The position numbers and the translations under genes were made by a program. From Neocallimastix lanati (nom. inval.) (lineage: Eukaryota > Neocallimastigomycota > Neocallimastigomycetes > Neocallimastigales > Neocallimastigaceae), in the NCBI GenBank assembly GCA_016946835.1, contig JACVTC010000044.1:1092501-1154500 (forward strand): a stretch of 62,000 nt of DNA. The letters run 5' to 3'. A model generated the notes under the pieces. That model worked only from the letters and a program-made list of their open reading frames with translations, was not told the origin of the DNA and did no database searches. Positions 12,402-24,451 of this stretch are shown one piece after another. How positions within the stretch are numbered: the first letter of the stretch is position 1; each line of letters starts with the position of its first letter.

Positions 12402-12550
12402 TTACTTTTGTTATAAATTTATTAATTTATTTAACGTATTCACTTATTTAAGATTTATCTAAATAATTATTGATTCTTTCACTTATTTAGATTTACTTAG
12501 TTGATATTTATTTATTCACTTAATTTTTTTAAAGTATAAATAATAAAAAC
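12402..12550 (-). other. gypsy-B 5' leader, proximal part
   Basis: This non-coding sequence aligns with 24452-24600 upstream of the second gypsy-B gag. It is cut by copia-2 at 12550/12551 and resumes at 19502. Confidence 0.8.
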
Positions 12551-12838
12551 TGTTAAAAATATATTTTAATATAAAATTTAATCTATGATTATCCAATATT
12601 TTACAAATACAAAATACTCGAAATACTATAAAACGTGCTTAAATAATAATCCTAATTTTTTTTTTATCTCTTTAACAATAAAAAACCTTAATATATATAT
12701 ACGATCATACATACTTAATTATATATATTTATAATAATAAATATTAATATATAATAAAGAATATAAAACATCTTTACTTAAACATAATTATAATATTATC
12801 TTAATATTGTGTGTCTCTTAATTGTGTGTTTATTAACA
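12551..12838 (+). repeat. copia-2 5' LTR
   Basis: 288 bp, TG...CA ends, nearly identical to 19209-19496. Contains A/T-rich TATA-like tracts (TATATATATACG near 12690) that could serve as promoter. Confidence 0.95.
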
Positions 12839-12865
12839 GATTAAGAGTCTCAATTTCAACCGATT
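12839..12865 (+). other. Primer-binding site complementary to internal tRNA-Lys(CUU) (copia-2)
   Basis: Same register and length as in copia-1 and copia-3, with one difference (T for C in the CAATTTCAACC stretch). The LTR sequences of copia-2 and copia-1/3 differ widely while this segment does not, which supports functional conservation. Confidence 0.75.
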
Positions 12866-13173
12866 GAGATAGAATGAAAGTTAAGTATTAATAGCTACAG
12901 TAATATATATACTTATTTAAGACAAATAAATATAAATTCATACTAATTTATTTTTTTTTCATTTATTTTAAATAATAATAAATAAAATAAAATTAATAAT
13001 AATATATAAAATAATAATAATTCAACAAAATATCCAATTCTAAACAAAAACATTAAAAAATAATTTTATACGAGTTATTAAAATAATAAGATAATATAAG
13101 GAGCCGATTAATCAAAAATAAAATTAAATTATAGTTTTAAAAATTTAAATAGAAATTGACAGTAAAATCAAAA

Positions 13174-13549
13174 ACTTATAAGCTGAATAAAGGATAAAAA
13201 AAAAGAGTCAGCTATCAAAAATATAAGCTGAATACTATAATCAATAGAGTCAGCTATTTAAGCTATAAGCTGAATAAGAAGATAAGATGTCAGCTATCAA
13301 AAGTATAAGCTGAGTACTATAACTTAATAAAGTCAGCTATTTAATTTATAAGCTGAATAAAAATAAAAAGTCAGCCATCAAATACATAGGCTGAGCACAA
13401 TTATTAAGTCAGCTATTTAATTCATAAGCTGAATAAAAAGTCAGCTATCAAAGACATGAGCTGAATATCAATAAATTATTTAAAAGGTCAGCCATGTAAT
13501 TTATAATAAATTAAATAAAATTAAGTCAGCTATAAAGTATATAAGCTGA
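13174..13549 (+). repeat. Leader hairpin array, about 9-10 units (copia-2)
   Basis: Repeated TCAGCT...AGCTGA inverted arms, spaced about 30-45 bp, cover most of the region between primer-binding site and gag. The unit at 13371-13394 has TCAGCC paired with GGCTGA: both arms changed together. One unit near 13488 has lost its right arm. Confidence 0.85.
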
Positions 13550-14344
13550 ATACTAAAAAAATATAATAATAAAGTCAATTTCTTTTCTATAAACTAATTT
13601 TAAAATTATAATGTCAGACATTCATATAAAAATAATAATAAATAAAACGTCAATAATACTAACTCTACAAAATACAATAAGTTAAAATATAAATAAACAT
13701 AATTCAAATTAAAGGTTATACTATAAATAAATAATAATATAAAATTGGTCAAATCACAAAATAAATAAATCACTTTTAATATAAACAAATATCATAATAA
13801 AAATTTAAAATATTTTTATAAACAACTCACCAATAGTTAGATTTTTTAATATAAACTAACAATAATAATAAAATATAAACATGACAATCAAATAACTATT
13901 TTTTCATAATTAAAATAAACAAATGATCAATACTATAACAAAGAAAATATTAATAAAATAATAACGACAATACAATTTTATTAATATTAATTTATTGATA
14001 ATATACTGATCATGTTTAATACAAACAAAATATACAGATGTCATCTGATTAATCACTTCATATATAAATAAAAATTTTCTTAACGTTCTAATTATATATA
14101 TTAATTTAATAAATCATCAACCAAACAAAATATTGAAATAAATCATGTTTCTAAAAATAATAACCAATATTTTTTTTTAAAGCAAAATTGATATTTTATG
14201 AATTCAAATAGTACTTTTTAGAAATATAAATAAACTCAAATTATATTTTTTTTTACTCTTCAAAATTATTTAAAGAAAGTAATAAAATAATTAATAAACA
14301 ATTATAATTCATAATAACATTTTTTTTTTTGGAATTAAACTAAC

Positions 14345-17300
14345 ATGAGCAGAAATAACTTAAGAAGTAATTCTAGAAATAGTATCAATTCTACCCAAGA
14401 CCAAATAATAAACATCAGTGAATATGAACCCACACAAAAGGGGTTCACTTTTAACTACAGTGAAAACTTTAACTATATTACGGAATTGACAACAGATAAC
14501 TTTGTTAACTGGAAAACAAATATTCTTTATCTCCTTTGTATTAATAACCTCGATGACTACATAAGTCATGAAAAAGTGAAAAAGATAAGGAGAGATATAA
14601 CAGAAAGCATTGAAAAATATACGATTGATAAATTCGATAATTCCCTTGTGTACGAAATCGGAACAAGCGAAAAAGATATTAAAAATGACATATTAGTAAA
14701 ATGGATCATAACAAATAATCTTGGTGAGAACACCAAGAAAATATTGGAAAGTCAAAGCAAAACGGCCTTCCAATTATGGGAACTACTTAACAAGTCTTTT
14801 ACCATAGGACCTGAACAAAGAAAAATGGTCCTGAAAGGCAAAATCAATAAATTGAAATATAATTTAGAAGATGATGTCCATATTTTCTTAGCTGTCTTAC
14901 AAAATCTCCTGGATGAATTGGAAAGAATAGACTCCGATATTAATGACAATGTTAAGGTCGGTATTTTAAATCGAGCTCTCCCTGAAAACATTAGATTCAT
15001 TAATGTTTTCCAATACAATAATAATTGTACAAAATGCTGCGACTATGTCAAAAGGATAATATCAGATATTGTTTTCTCCAATATCAAGGAAACAGCTTTA
15101 ATCGAACAAAATCCGAAGAATATATTTAGTTTAGAAAATGGACGAAAAATCTCTAAACCTAAGAAAATAAAATACAAGAAAAGAAAAAATGGAAAATGCT
15201 ACCTTTGTGGAAAGTTCGGACACTACCGAAAAGACTGCTTAAAAAACAAATTCAATAAAAACAAAAGAAACAACAAACAATATAAAAGAAAAAGTAATAC
15301 AAAAAAATCCAACAAAGAAAAACCAAGAGAAGGTCATGCATATCTATTAAACGATAAAAAGGATTATAATGAAAACTACTAAGAAGACTTCTCAAGAGAT
15401 TATAACTCAGACAACTGTTTTGAATTAAACAGTTTAGAGATTAACAAGCCAACAAAAATTGATATAAGAAGCAACAATAATAATATTACACAATGGATTC
15501 TGGATTCCGGTGCCTCAATTAATGTAACAAATAACATTAATATATTATCAAACATCAGAAAAGAAAAAATAAAAATATCTCTTGCCAATGGAAAGGAAAC
15601 ATATGCTAACTACATTGGTGATTTCAATGCATATATAAACAATCATAAATTTATTTTAAAGAACGTTCATTATTCTAAATTTATCAAGAAAAATTTAATA
15701 TCAATTAATCAATTAATAACACAAAATTATAAAATTGTTTTCAATAACTATAAAAACTCACAAATCGCAATCATCTATGACGACAAAGGTAATAGAATAT
15801 ATCAATCAGCAGCAGACAATAAAAATATATTTAAAATATATTTATCAAAAGCACCATCCATTTTTCATAAGAACAATAATTTCGAAAATTTAAATGAAAT
15901 TAATTCAACACATATCAACAATAAACAAGATTTTGATCTTTGGCATAGACGCCTGGGTCATTTCGACATTACTAAAATAAAAGATAATTTAAAAAATACT
16001 AATACAAATACAAATCACAAATGTCAAATATGTTCCAATTCAAAATTAAGGAACAAACCTTTCAAAAGATCAATTAATAAAACAAAACACATTTTCGAAC
16101 TTATACATCTTGATTTAGTGGGCCCCGTATTGCCATCCTTAAATAAGAATATATACTTCCTCACAATCCTGGATGACTTTTCTAGATATGGCTGGGTCTT
16201 ATTCCTACAACATAAAAATGAAACATTTAATAAATTCATTATTTGGTACAAAGAAGTTTTAAACACATTCAACATTAAAATCAAAAATATTCGATCAGAT
16301 AATGGAAGGGAATTTTTTAATAATAATTTTAAAATATTCTGTCAAAATAATGGTATAATACATCAATACATTATACCATATAATCCAGCTCAAAACGGGA
16401 AAGCTGAACGATTCAACGGCATACTTATATCTTCCGCAAAAGCTCTACTAAATGAATCAAAACTTTCTCATAATTTTTGGGAATTTGCTGTTGATACAGT
16501 AAATTTTATTCACAATCGTTTACCCCATCAGGGTATAAACAATAAAGTACCATTTGAGATTCTATATAATAAACCTGTTGATTACAGCATATTTAGAGTT
16601 TTTGGATGTAGAGTATTTTTCTTTATACCAAAAGAACTACGATCCAAATTTGATAATAATTCACACCCTGGAATTTTCTTAGGATATTGCAATAACCCAT
16701 CATCTTATAAAATCCTTGATTTAACCAACAATAAAATCGTGCTATCTCGAACTGTCCAATTTTTTGAAAACGATCCTGGAAATTCAGTCTTACTAAACTA
16801 TAATTCCAATAACGAATTCAGGGTGAATGATTACTCTGTCAAAAATTTTTCAAACAATAATTATAACAATTATAATTATCAAAAATACAACAACAACAAT
16901 CACAACTATCAAAACAACTATAATAATATTAACGATTCACAATATAATAGCAATATTTTAAGAAATAAAAATAAACATAAAACTTATAAAAAACAAAAAC
17001 AAAATAAAAATGATAATCCAGAAGATAATAATAATTCAGGAAATGACAACATTACTTCAAATAATATCAACATCAATAATGAAAACAACATTAACAATAC
17101 TAGTAATAATACTTTCAATAATAACAATAAAAATAACACTAATAATAAAAGTAATATCTATATCAATGATTCATCAATCAATAATAATAATAAATTAAAC
17201 AACAATAGTATTTGCAACACTAATACAAGAAACTATAGAAATAATGAACTTAATGACAATAATATTATCAATAATCTTAATAAAAATAATGATAATATTC

Positions 17301-19051
17301 CTAATAAAAATACAACTGAAGAATCTAATATGGAAAGTACAATTAATTACGTAAATAAATTAAACAATACTAATAACAATAAAATTGAAATATCCCACTA
17401 TCAACACAATACAACAAACAATAATACAAATAAAAGAAACATTAATTATGAAGCAAAAGCATCAAACAAAAGAATAAAATATAGTGAAAAAAATATATCA
17501 AAATTAAATGAAGAAAACAATATATTCAGAGAACCATATAACTTTAAAGATATATTTAACCTTAAAGATAAAGAGCAATGGATGGAAGCCGTAAATGAAG
17601 AATTAAAAAATATGGAAAAGCTAAATGTTTTTCAGATTGTAAATTCAGTTCCAGAAGGATCTAACGTTATATCATCACGTTGGGTATTTAAATATAAAAG
17701 AGACTCAAACGGTAATATAATAAAAAGAAAAGCAAGATTAGTTGCGAAAAGTTATACGCAGCAGTATGGAATTGATTTCAAGGAAACGTTTGCTCCAACT
17801 TTAAAACAAGATACAATAAGGATTATCACAGCAATAGCTGTTCAGCATAATTTTAATATCGAACAAATAGACATTAACTCTGCATACCTTAATGCAGATT
17901 TAAAAGAAGATATATATATGAAATCTCCCGAAGGTCATCATTCATTCAATAAATGTTTTTGGAAGCTTAAAAAAGCCCTTTATGGCTTAAAGCAAGCTGG
18001 AAAAGAATGGAACGAAAAATTGAATAATGAGCTTCTCAAATTAAATTTTAGAAGAGCTAAGAGTGAACCTTGCGTTTATATTAAGACAGATAGGAATAAT
18101 AAAATATTATGCATTTTCTCGGTATACGTAGATGATATATTAATTGCGGAAACAGATCATGAAATCAAAATTGTAAAAGATTCAATAAAAAGAAAATTTA
18201 ATATTAAAGATATAGGTAATGTAGAATTCGTTATAGGAATTAAATTTAATAAGATCAGAAATGGCTATATTTTATATCAAATAAGATATATTAACGATAT
18301 ATTATTCAAATATGAAATTAATAAACTTACACCATCGAAAAATTTAATACCAGTTGAAAATAATAAATTGAAATGCATAAAATTTAATGAAACGAAATAC
18401 CGAAGTGCCATTAGGAACCTATTGTATCTTGCTATTTGTACCCGACCTGATATCCTATTTGCTGTGAGCAGAGCAGCAAGAAAATCCAATAACCCTAACT
18501 TAGAGGATTGGAATAATGTTCTTAAAATATTCAGATACTTAATGTACACAAAAAACTATGGTATAAAAATTGAAAAAGGTATTAACCTTAAGGTTTATGT
18601 AGACGCAGATTTCACTGGAGACTCAATCACAAGAAAATCTACTTCAGGATTCCTGATGATGATGGGAAGAACGCCAACCAGTTGGTTCTCGAAATTGCAA
18701 CATTGCGTTTCTACCTCAACGGCCGAAGCTGAGTATTATAGTTTAAGCGAATGCGCAAAGCATTCATTATGGTATAAGAATTTATTAAACGAACTTGGAA
18801 TAAAAATTAATAATGTAAAAATTTTCGTCGACAATAAAGCAACAATATATAATAGTGAGAATCAGTCAATTAATCCCAAGTCGAAACACATTGATATTCG
18901 GTATCATCATATTAGAGATCTTGTTAATAAAGGATTAATCAAATTGAATTACATAAACACTAAAGAAAATTTAGCCGACGGATTCACGAAATACTTAAAC
19001 AATACTTTAATGGATAAATTTAGAATTTCCCTTCTTACTAAAATTGAATAA
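14345..19051 (+). pseudogene. copia-2 gag-pol polyprotein, one in-frame stop
   Basis: The frame runs about 1568 codons from MSRNNLRSNSRN, interrupted only by TAA at 15380-15382, between Gag and protease. Domains: Gag; CCHC knuckle CYLCGKFGHYRKDC (about 15200-15240); protease WILDSGAS (about 15494); integrase zinc motif WHRRLGHFD...CQIC and catalytic residues in LIHLDLVGP, RSDNGREF and NGKAERFNG; a ~270-residue Asn-rich spacer; RT with KETFAPTLKQDT and SVYVDDILIA (about 18123); RNase H with VDADFTGD, STAEAEYYSLSE and KHIDIRYHHIRD. In copia-1 and -3 the stop codon position is Leu (TTA), so a single T-to-A change explains it. Either inactivation or read-through is possible. Start chosen by conservation among three elements. 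Confidence 0.95.
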
Positions 19052-19208
19052 TATAGTGTAAAATGTGCTATCTTTTTTTTTTCTTATATATAATAAGTTT
19101 TTTTTTAGAAAGCTCTCCAAATCAAATTAAAAGTAGTATAATTTTTCAAAATCTACCTTCATTTTTTCTTTGTATTAAGTTTTTTTTGAAGCTAGATTTT
19201 AGGGTGAA

Positions 19209-19496
19209 TGTTAAAAATATATTTTAATATAAAATTTAATCTATGATTATCCAATATTTTACAAATACAAAATACTCGAAATACTATAAAACGTGCTTAA
19301 ATAATAATCCTAATTTTTTGATTTTCTCTTTAACAATAAAAAACCTTAATATATATATACGATCATACATACTTAATTATATATATTTATAATAATAAAT
19401 ATTAATATATAATAAAGAATATAAAACATCTTTACTTAAACATAATTATAATATTATCTTAATATTGTGTGTCTCTTAATTGTGTGTTTATTAACA
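19209..19496 (+). repeat. copia-2 3' LTR
   Basis: 288 bp, directly follows GGGTGAA of the polypurine tract, and is followed by the AAAAC target duplication. Confidence 0.95.
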
Positions 19497-19501
19497 AAAA
19501 C

Positions 19502-19975
19502 AATAGAAGAAATAAAATAAAAATAAAATAAAAAATTTTTTGAAAAATTAAATGTATAAAAATTAATAATTTAAATAAATTATTAATTAAAAAATTTTCT
19601 TTCACTTCCTGAGTCACTATATATAATAAATTTATATAAAAAATGACCCCCTAGATAGCAAAAGAGGATTTTATTTGGTAAAGTACGAAATTTTTATTAA
19701 TTAAAAATTGGTACTACCAAGAATTTAAAATTTTTAATTTAAATAATATTTTATATTAAAATTATTAAAAAATTAAATTTTGGATATGCGAAATTTTTAT
19801 AAGTTCAAATTTTTTAAATTTTTGATCAAAATTTTAATTTAAAGCCAAAAAAATATTTTTTGAAAATTTTTGTGGCTTATTGGCTACATACTGTGTATTG
19901 TATCGTAAATTTTATCAAAAAATTCTAAAAATATAAAAAATAAACAAAGAAAATAAACTAACCCTTAATAAATAA
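19502..19975 (-). other. gypsy-B 5' leader, distal part
   Basis: Continues the leader interrupted at 12550. It aligns with 24605-25080 (shared landmarks CCCCCTAGATAGCAAAAGAG near 19648 and 24750). Similarity fades near 19975, before any LTR, so the 5' LTR and primer site of this copy are missing. Confidence 0.75.
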
Positions 19976-20429
19976 TAAACTCATCTTTAGTAGTTTGTTT
20001 ATTAGTGAACACACCTATAAGATCAAGTGAGATAAAATAAATCATAAAATCGTTAACTGTAAAGATTTAGATAGCATAATAATGAAGGATTTTGATAAAA
20101 AAGAATACAAAAAGGTTTTTGAAATTTTAAGCAATTTTATGCAATAAAGAATATCCGGCATTCACGAAAATTAGACAAACCAGTGACTTGACCATAACGA
20201 ATGGATTATGGAACTTCATTCTCATCACACATTGTTGCAGATGTCAGTACTTTAATAATAGGAGAATATAGAAATAAAATATTTTATAGAATGTTTTTAA
20301 GAACGACTCCTAAGAATTAGGGTTAAAAAATATTTTTAAGTTTTCTGAAAATGGGAATACTCAAAATTATTTAGTAAATAATGGTAATAATATACTTTAA
20401 AGTATAACATTCCAAAAATGACCAATACA
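19976..20429. other. Unassigned AT-rich interval
   Basis: Short broken frames only; no recognised domain, RNA or LTR boundary. Confidence 0.4.
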
Positions 20430-20900
20430 CATCCGGTTTTTGTGGTCCTCAACTAGGAAATATAAATTTCCAATCCAATATGCGATTCAATAAAGAATGG
20501 ATTTGTGGGGAAGGAAAAGAATACTGCTCTATTAAAAAAAGTTGCCAATCTGAATTTGGTTACTACTTACTTTAACTATAATGGTAAATGTAATAAAAAC
20601 ATTGGCATCAATACTATTATTATAATAAAAATATTTCTAATTATTACTACAAATTCAAATTAAAAGGAAAATCTAACAACTACTACTACTACTACCACTA
20701 CTACTACCATTACTACTACCATTATTATAGCTACTACTACTAATAATAATAAACCGGAAATTCAAATAACTACAAACTACTACTACTATTACTACTAATA
20801 ATAAACTTGAAATTCCAACAACAACCATTACTACTTCAACTTCTACCATTACAGCAACACTACCAACATTATATGTATAACCACTTATAACACCTAACCT
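20430..20900 (+). pseudogene. Possible relic of a secreted chitin-binding (CBM18-like) protein
   Basis: Around 20440-20570 a frame reads CGPQLGNINFQSNM, then WICGEGKEYCSIKKSCQSEF with GYY after it. The C-G-x5-C-S-x4-C-x-S-x2-G-Y pattern resembles the fungal chitin-binding type 1 fold (CG...C...CCS..GYCG), with two cysteines replaced. Downstream, 20669-20880 is rich in ACT/ACC/ATT codons and in one frame gives a Thr/Ile-rich linker of the kind found in fungal cell-wall proteins. No start, no continuous frame. Chance resemblance remains possible. Confidence 0.35.
20669..20860 (+). repeat. (ACT)n-rich trinucleotide tract
   Basis: Runs of ACT with ACC, ATT and AAT triplets, in two main blocks (about 20677-20740 and 20773-20800). 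Confidence 0.8.
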
Positions 20901-20939
20901 AACCCTTATTTAAATCCTAAAAATTAAAAGAATTTAAAA

Positions 20940-21540
20940 CCTAACCCATAACTAATACTTTCTAATTACTTTGGGTATAATTATAATATTTTCAAACATA
21001 GATTATTCCCTAATGAACCTCTTAAACTACATATTTCTAACAATTCTACTATTATTTCTGATCTAGATTCTCTTAACTCAAGACTAAGTAAATTAATTAT
21101 CTTATGTTTGTAAATCTACTATGACATCCTGCATAATTCCATTGGCCAGGGTTTCACCTCTCCTCCATTGAACTCTTTAACCATACTCATGCTACAGATA
21201 GATGTGTGTTTATTCGTGACTCTATCATTCGCATCCCTGATTTACTAAGGCCGACTAATTCCTTTTACAATACTTCGATTATTCGTCCTGTATTTTTAAA
21301 AATTTTCATAGAGCTCATGTGAACATTTATAATATCTCTGGCTTGAACACTCCTTTTATTCAAAATAAGCATTGGTTATCTTATTATGAAGATCTTTCTA
21401 TCTATACTCTTCCTTCTTCGTATAATATTCTTGACTCTCTTCTTAACCATCATGAATACTCTGCCTTTCGCCAGGCTATTTACTACTTGGAAAGTTTTAG
21501 GTCTCCCCGTAACCCTACTATCTCTATTACATAACCCTAA
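20940..21540 (+). pseudogene. Degenerate coding relic of unknown function
   Basis: The last part (21319-21534) is an open frame of 71 codons (ending FRSPRNPTISIT). Upstream the same style of sequence continues in changing frames with stops, for example HATDRCVFIRDSIIRIPDLL (about 21190-21250). Codon texture is clearly more protein-like and less AT-rich than the flanks. I do not recognise the family; the 5' part of a non-LTR retrotransposon or a host gene relic would both fit. Confidence 0.4.
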
Positions 21541-21932
21541 CCCTAATTTTAGGTTTTAAATTCTTTTATAAAACCTAGAACTAACTTTACTAGGAAACGC
21601 TAACGCTCTTCTTCTTCTTTAACATCAATTGTTAAATCCAAAAAAAAGGAAAAACTTTTAATTTCTTTTTTTACTATTATTTTTTACTTTCTTTTAATTT
21701 TTCATTATTAGCTTATTAATGTTTACTACTTATTTTATTTATCTATCATTTATTTCGTGGATTATAACTTAAATGCATGTATTATTTATCTTATAAAATA
21801 AATAATTTTAATAAAATTAATAAACGCAAATAAAACCCTAACCATGTATAATACAAAATATTACTTAGATATGAATATAACCCTAATCCCTAAGCTATAC
21901 AAAATCAAAGTGAAAGAAGGCTGAGCTAAACA

Positions 21933-22237
21933 ACTTCATTCCAGATACGGAAAAAAGGTTTAGGGAAGTTGAGAGAAGGGTGGAAGAAGAGGAGACTAGC
22001 GGTAAGGCTAGTGTGGCTGAGCTTCAATAGATTGAAGAATATACAACATCGACTAGCTAAAGAAGCAGTTATAGATCATGAGATCCATAGATGTAACTTA
22101 TATGGATAAGGACTAAAAAAAGGAAAGAAATTCCAGCTGGACCTATATGTGATGACCCGTAACTACAGAGATTAATGAAGAGATTACAACAAAAGTTTAA
22201 CAATGAGCGAACCCTTGAGGAAGTAAAGACTGCAATG
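21933..22237 (+). pseudogene. gypsy-B-like gag fragment, plus strand
   Basis: One frame gives FIPDTEKRFREVERRVEEEE then TSGKASVAELQ, matching the coiled region of the gag at 23774-24000 (FGEVERRVDDEETSSQASV). Near 22150-22237 it gives LQRLMKRLQQKFNNERTLEE, matching QRLIDRLMKEFKSERTLKE of the same gag. The central part is missing and stops are present. Orientation is opposite to the other gypsy-B copies. It is fused at about 22240 to a reverse LTR. Confidence 0.7.
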
Positions 22238-22242
22238 TTAAA

Positions 22243-22892
22243 TCGGTTAAATATATTTATTTTCTAATCATAAAAAAATCTATTTAGGAAAAGATTAGAA
22301 GAAAAACCTAAATAGTTTTTCGATCAATATTCTAATCATATTAATCATCGTATAATTAAAGAAAACCTATTTGTTAGGAAAAGCATTAATTAGCGATTTT
22401 CTAATTAATTATTAAAATATTAAATAATAATAAAATAGGAATTAATAAAAAAGATTTTTTTTTTTTAAAAAATAGAAATTAAATAATATGATAGATTAGA
22501 TACATTTATAGTTTGTAATACATTATAAAATTCATAATTCATTTTAATTAAAATAACTAATATTTTTGTGGTAAAATATTAAATACAAATTTACGTAATC
22601 TTTTGTAAAAATTCTATTTAAATGAATTACAATAATAAGTAAATAAATTTTATATTATTTATATAAATGTATAAAATATAATATGTAAATAAATTTAGAT
22701 CAATATATAAAAATATAACTATTAAATAAATTTATAAGTTAAAATCAATGAATATATTATAATTTAAATAAATATTTTTTAAAAAAAATTAGTATTTTAT
22801 AAATAATTATAAATTATTAATGATTTTTCAGATTTTTCATTAATTATAAGAAATATTAATTATTCATTTTTGAATAATTATGATTTTTTACA
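22243..22892 (-). repeat. LTR A2, reverse, left end truncated
   Basis: Aligns with 28300-28617 and with the pieces at 41292-41330, 45221-45344 and 51646-51831. The right end is TTTTTTACA (the LTR start, TGTAAAAAATC, on the minus strand). The part carrying the TATA box and R region is lost where it meets the gag fragment. Confidence 0.75.
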
Positions 22893-23247
22893 GTAAAAGG
22901 TAGGTTTATTTTAACTAGAATAACAAATAATAATTAATTTTAAAGGATAAGATAATTTAACACCTCTCTATTTGAATTGTTAAAAATAAACGTTAAAATA
23001 AATTATAATTACTTATTATAACATTTAAGAATATAGTGCAGCACTTTATAACTTTATTAAATAATTTAATTTAACTTAATTTACTAATCAATTATTAAAA
23101 CTATTTATAACTAAATAACTATTAATATAATAAACTATAAAATAATAAAATTTAATGCACTAAATTAAAGTAAATATTTTATTTGATTAAATATAATTGC
23201 TAACTGTTTATACATTACGTAACCAAAGAACTATCATTGGATAGGTT
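22893..23247 (-). repeat. LTR B, reverse, truncated and fused to gag
   Basis: Matches the LTR-B copies at 54796-55348 and 60348-60902 (shared GTAAAAGGTAGGTTTATT and ACTATCATTGGATAGG landmarks) but lacks an internal part and the 5' end. It directly adjoins the gag pseudogene, as if a deletion had joined gag to the 3' LTR of the same element. Confidence 0.75.
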
Positions 23248-24451
23248 TAACTTCCTTTAGGGTTCTCTCGCTTTTAAATTCCTTCATCAACCTATCAATC
23301 AATCTCTGAGGTTGTAGATCATCCCTTTGTTTGAATACTTCGTCCATTTGGTACCACTTCTTAGCAGTTCCTTGTAAGTGGTTCTCAATAAAGTACAACA
23401 TCTCCATGGGCTCGCTTTGGTAGTACTTCTGATGTCTACCAAAGTACCTTTTTAATCTGTCAATAAATGATTCTACATCTCCGGTTTCACCATTGAACAT
23501 TGGGATGTCTCTTTCTTACTCCGCAGGGTACTCATTCGTCATCACTACATCTTCCAACGCGCTCTTCGTAAATATAGGTGGCGTGGGTAGGTGATAGGTC
23601 CCTTATCTTGCTTCTTTTGTATCTATATGTAGTGGGAAGGGTTTACTTGTTGACGTCTGAGCCTGGTTTTGAGATTCCCAAGCCAGCTTTCCCAGTCGCT
23701 CTAGTAGGTGTACCCTTTCCCTTTCTTGGTTCGAGTCTAAGAATTCTTCAATCCGATGTATCTTTCGATCTTTTTATTCAAGGTCTTGTTGAAATTGTTT
23801 GCCTTTTATCTGGTCCTCATCCAGATAGGTTTCAATCTTCTTGATTTCGTAATCCACTGCAGCTTCTTTGCTTTTATTCTCAGCCATCTGTTGATTAAGA
23901 AACTCCCTAACCTTCTGAAGCTCCAGCACACTAGCTTGGCTACTAGTCTCCTCATCATCCACCCTTCTTTCGACCTCACCAAATCGTTGGTCTACGGCTG
24001 GGATAAAGTGACTGAGTTCGGCTTCAATTTTACCAAACCTAACTTCGCTCTGTGTTTACATCTGTTCAATCATAGCATCAGTTTGTTGCTGAGTACTAAT
24101 CATCATGTTCTTAAACTCCTCCATCTGCTTACTCAGCAAAGCTGCAAAGTCCATGACTCCAGTATTGTTACTCTTGCTTAAACTTTCCCCTTGGGTAGCT
24201 CCTGGCTTGCTAGCTTCAGGTTTACTAGCCTCAGGTTTACTGGTCGCTGGTTTGGGTTTCGATGTTGCTGATTTCTCAGGAGTGTTGATCGTTTTCTTAT
24301 CTCTTGTATTTTGGCGTCGAGTTGGAGGGGCCTCAACCGGCGTAGGACTATTCTCTGCAGACACGCTTCCCACTAAAATTTTAAATGAAGCACTCCTTGT
24401 GGTCTTCCTCGTATTTTCAGGCGCTTTGGAATTCTTGTTCTTTTTATCCAT
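23248..24451 (-). pseudogene. gypsy-B gag (second copy), frameshifted
   Basis: From MDKKNKNSKAPENTRK at 24451 the first frame (to 24056) has the Ser/Pro/Ala-rich N-terminus with SKPEAS repeats and the MDFAALLSKQMEEFKNMM helix, ending at TAA. The next segment (23962-23774) is a highly charged coiled coil (ETSSQASVLELQKVREFLNQ). The third (23500-23248) is a capsid-like domain of the Retrotrans_gag type: MFNGETGDVESFIDRLKRYF, then TAKKWYQ and RLMKEFKSERTLKEV. No protease or RT follows: gag runs straight into a truncated LTR-B. Frameshifts lie near 23770 and 23510. Confidence 0.85.

Larger units (their letters stand above)
12551..19496 (+). mobile_element. Full-length Ty1/copia retrotransposon copia-2
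   Basis: 6946 bp with 288-bp LTRs (TGTTAAAAATAT...TTATTAACA), a perfect 5-bp target-site duplication AAAAC (12546-12550 and 19497-19501), tRNA-Lys-type primer-binding site, hairpin leader, one gag-pol frame and a polypurine tract (TTTAGGGTGAA) abutting the 3' LTR. It lies inside the leader of the gypsy-B relic, so it is younger. The LTRs differ at about three positions, all in one T-rich tract (near 12656-12666 versus 19315-19327), so insertion is recent. Protein identity to copia-1/3 is moderate: same lineage, different family. Confidence 0.96.

Noticed and set aside
21533-21545. CCCTAACCCTAA as a telomere repeat
   Set aside because: Two units only, inside decayed sequence, so not evidence of a telomere.
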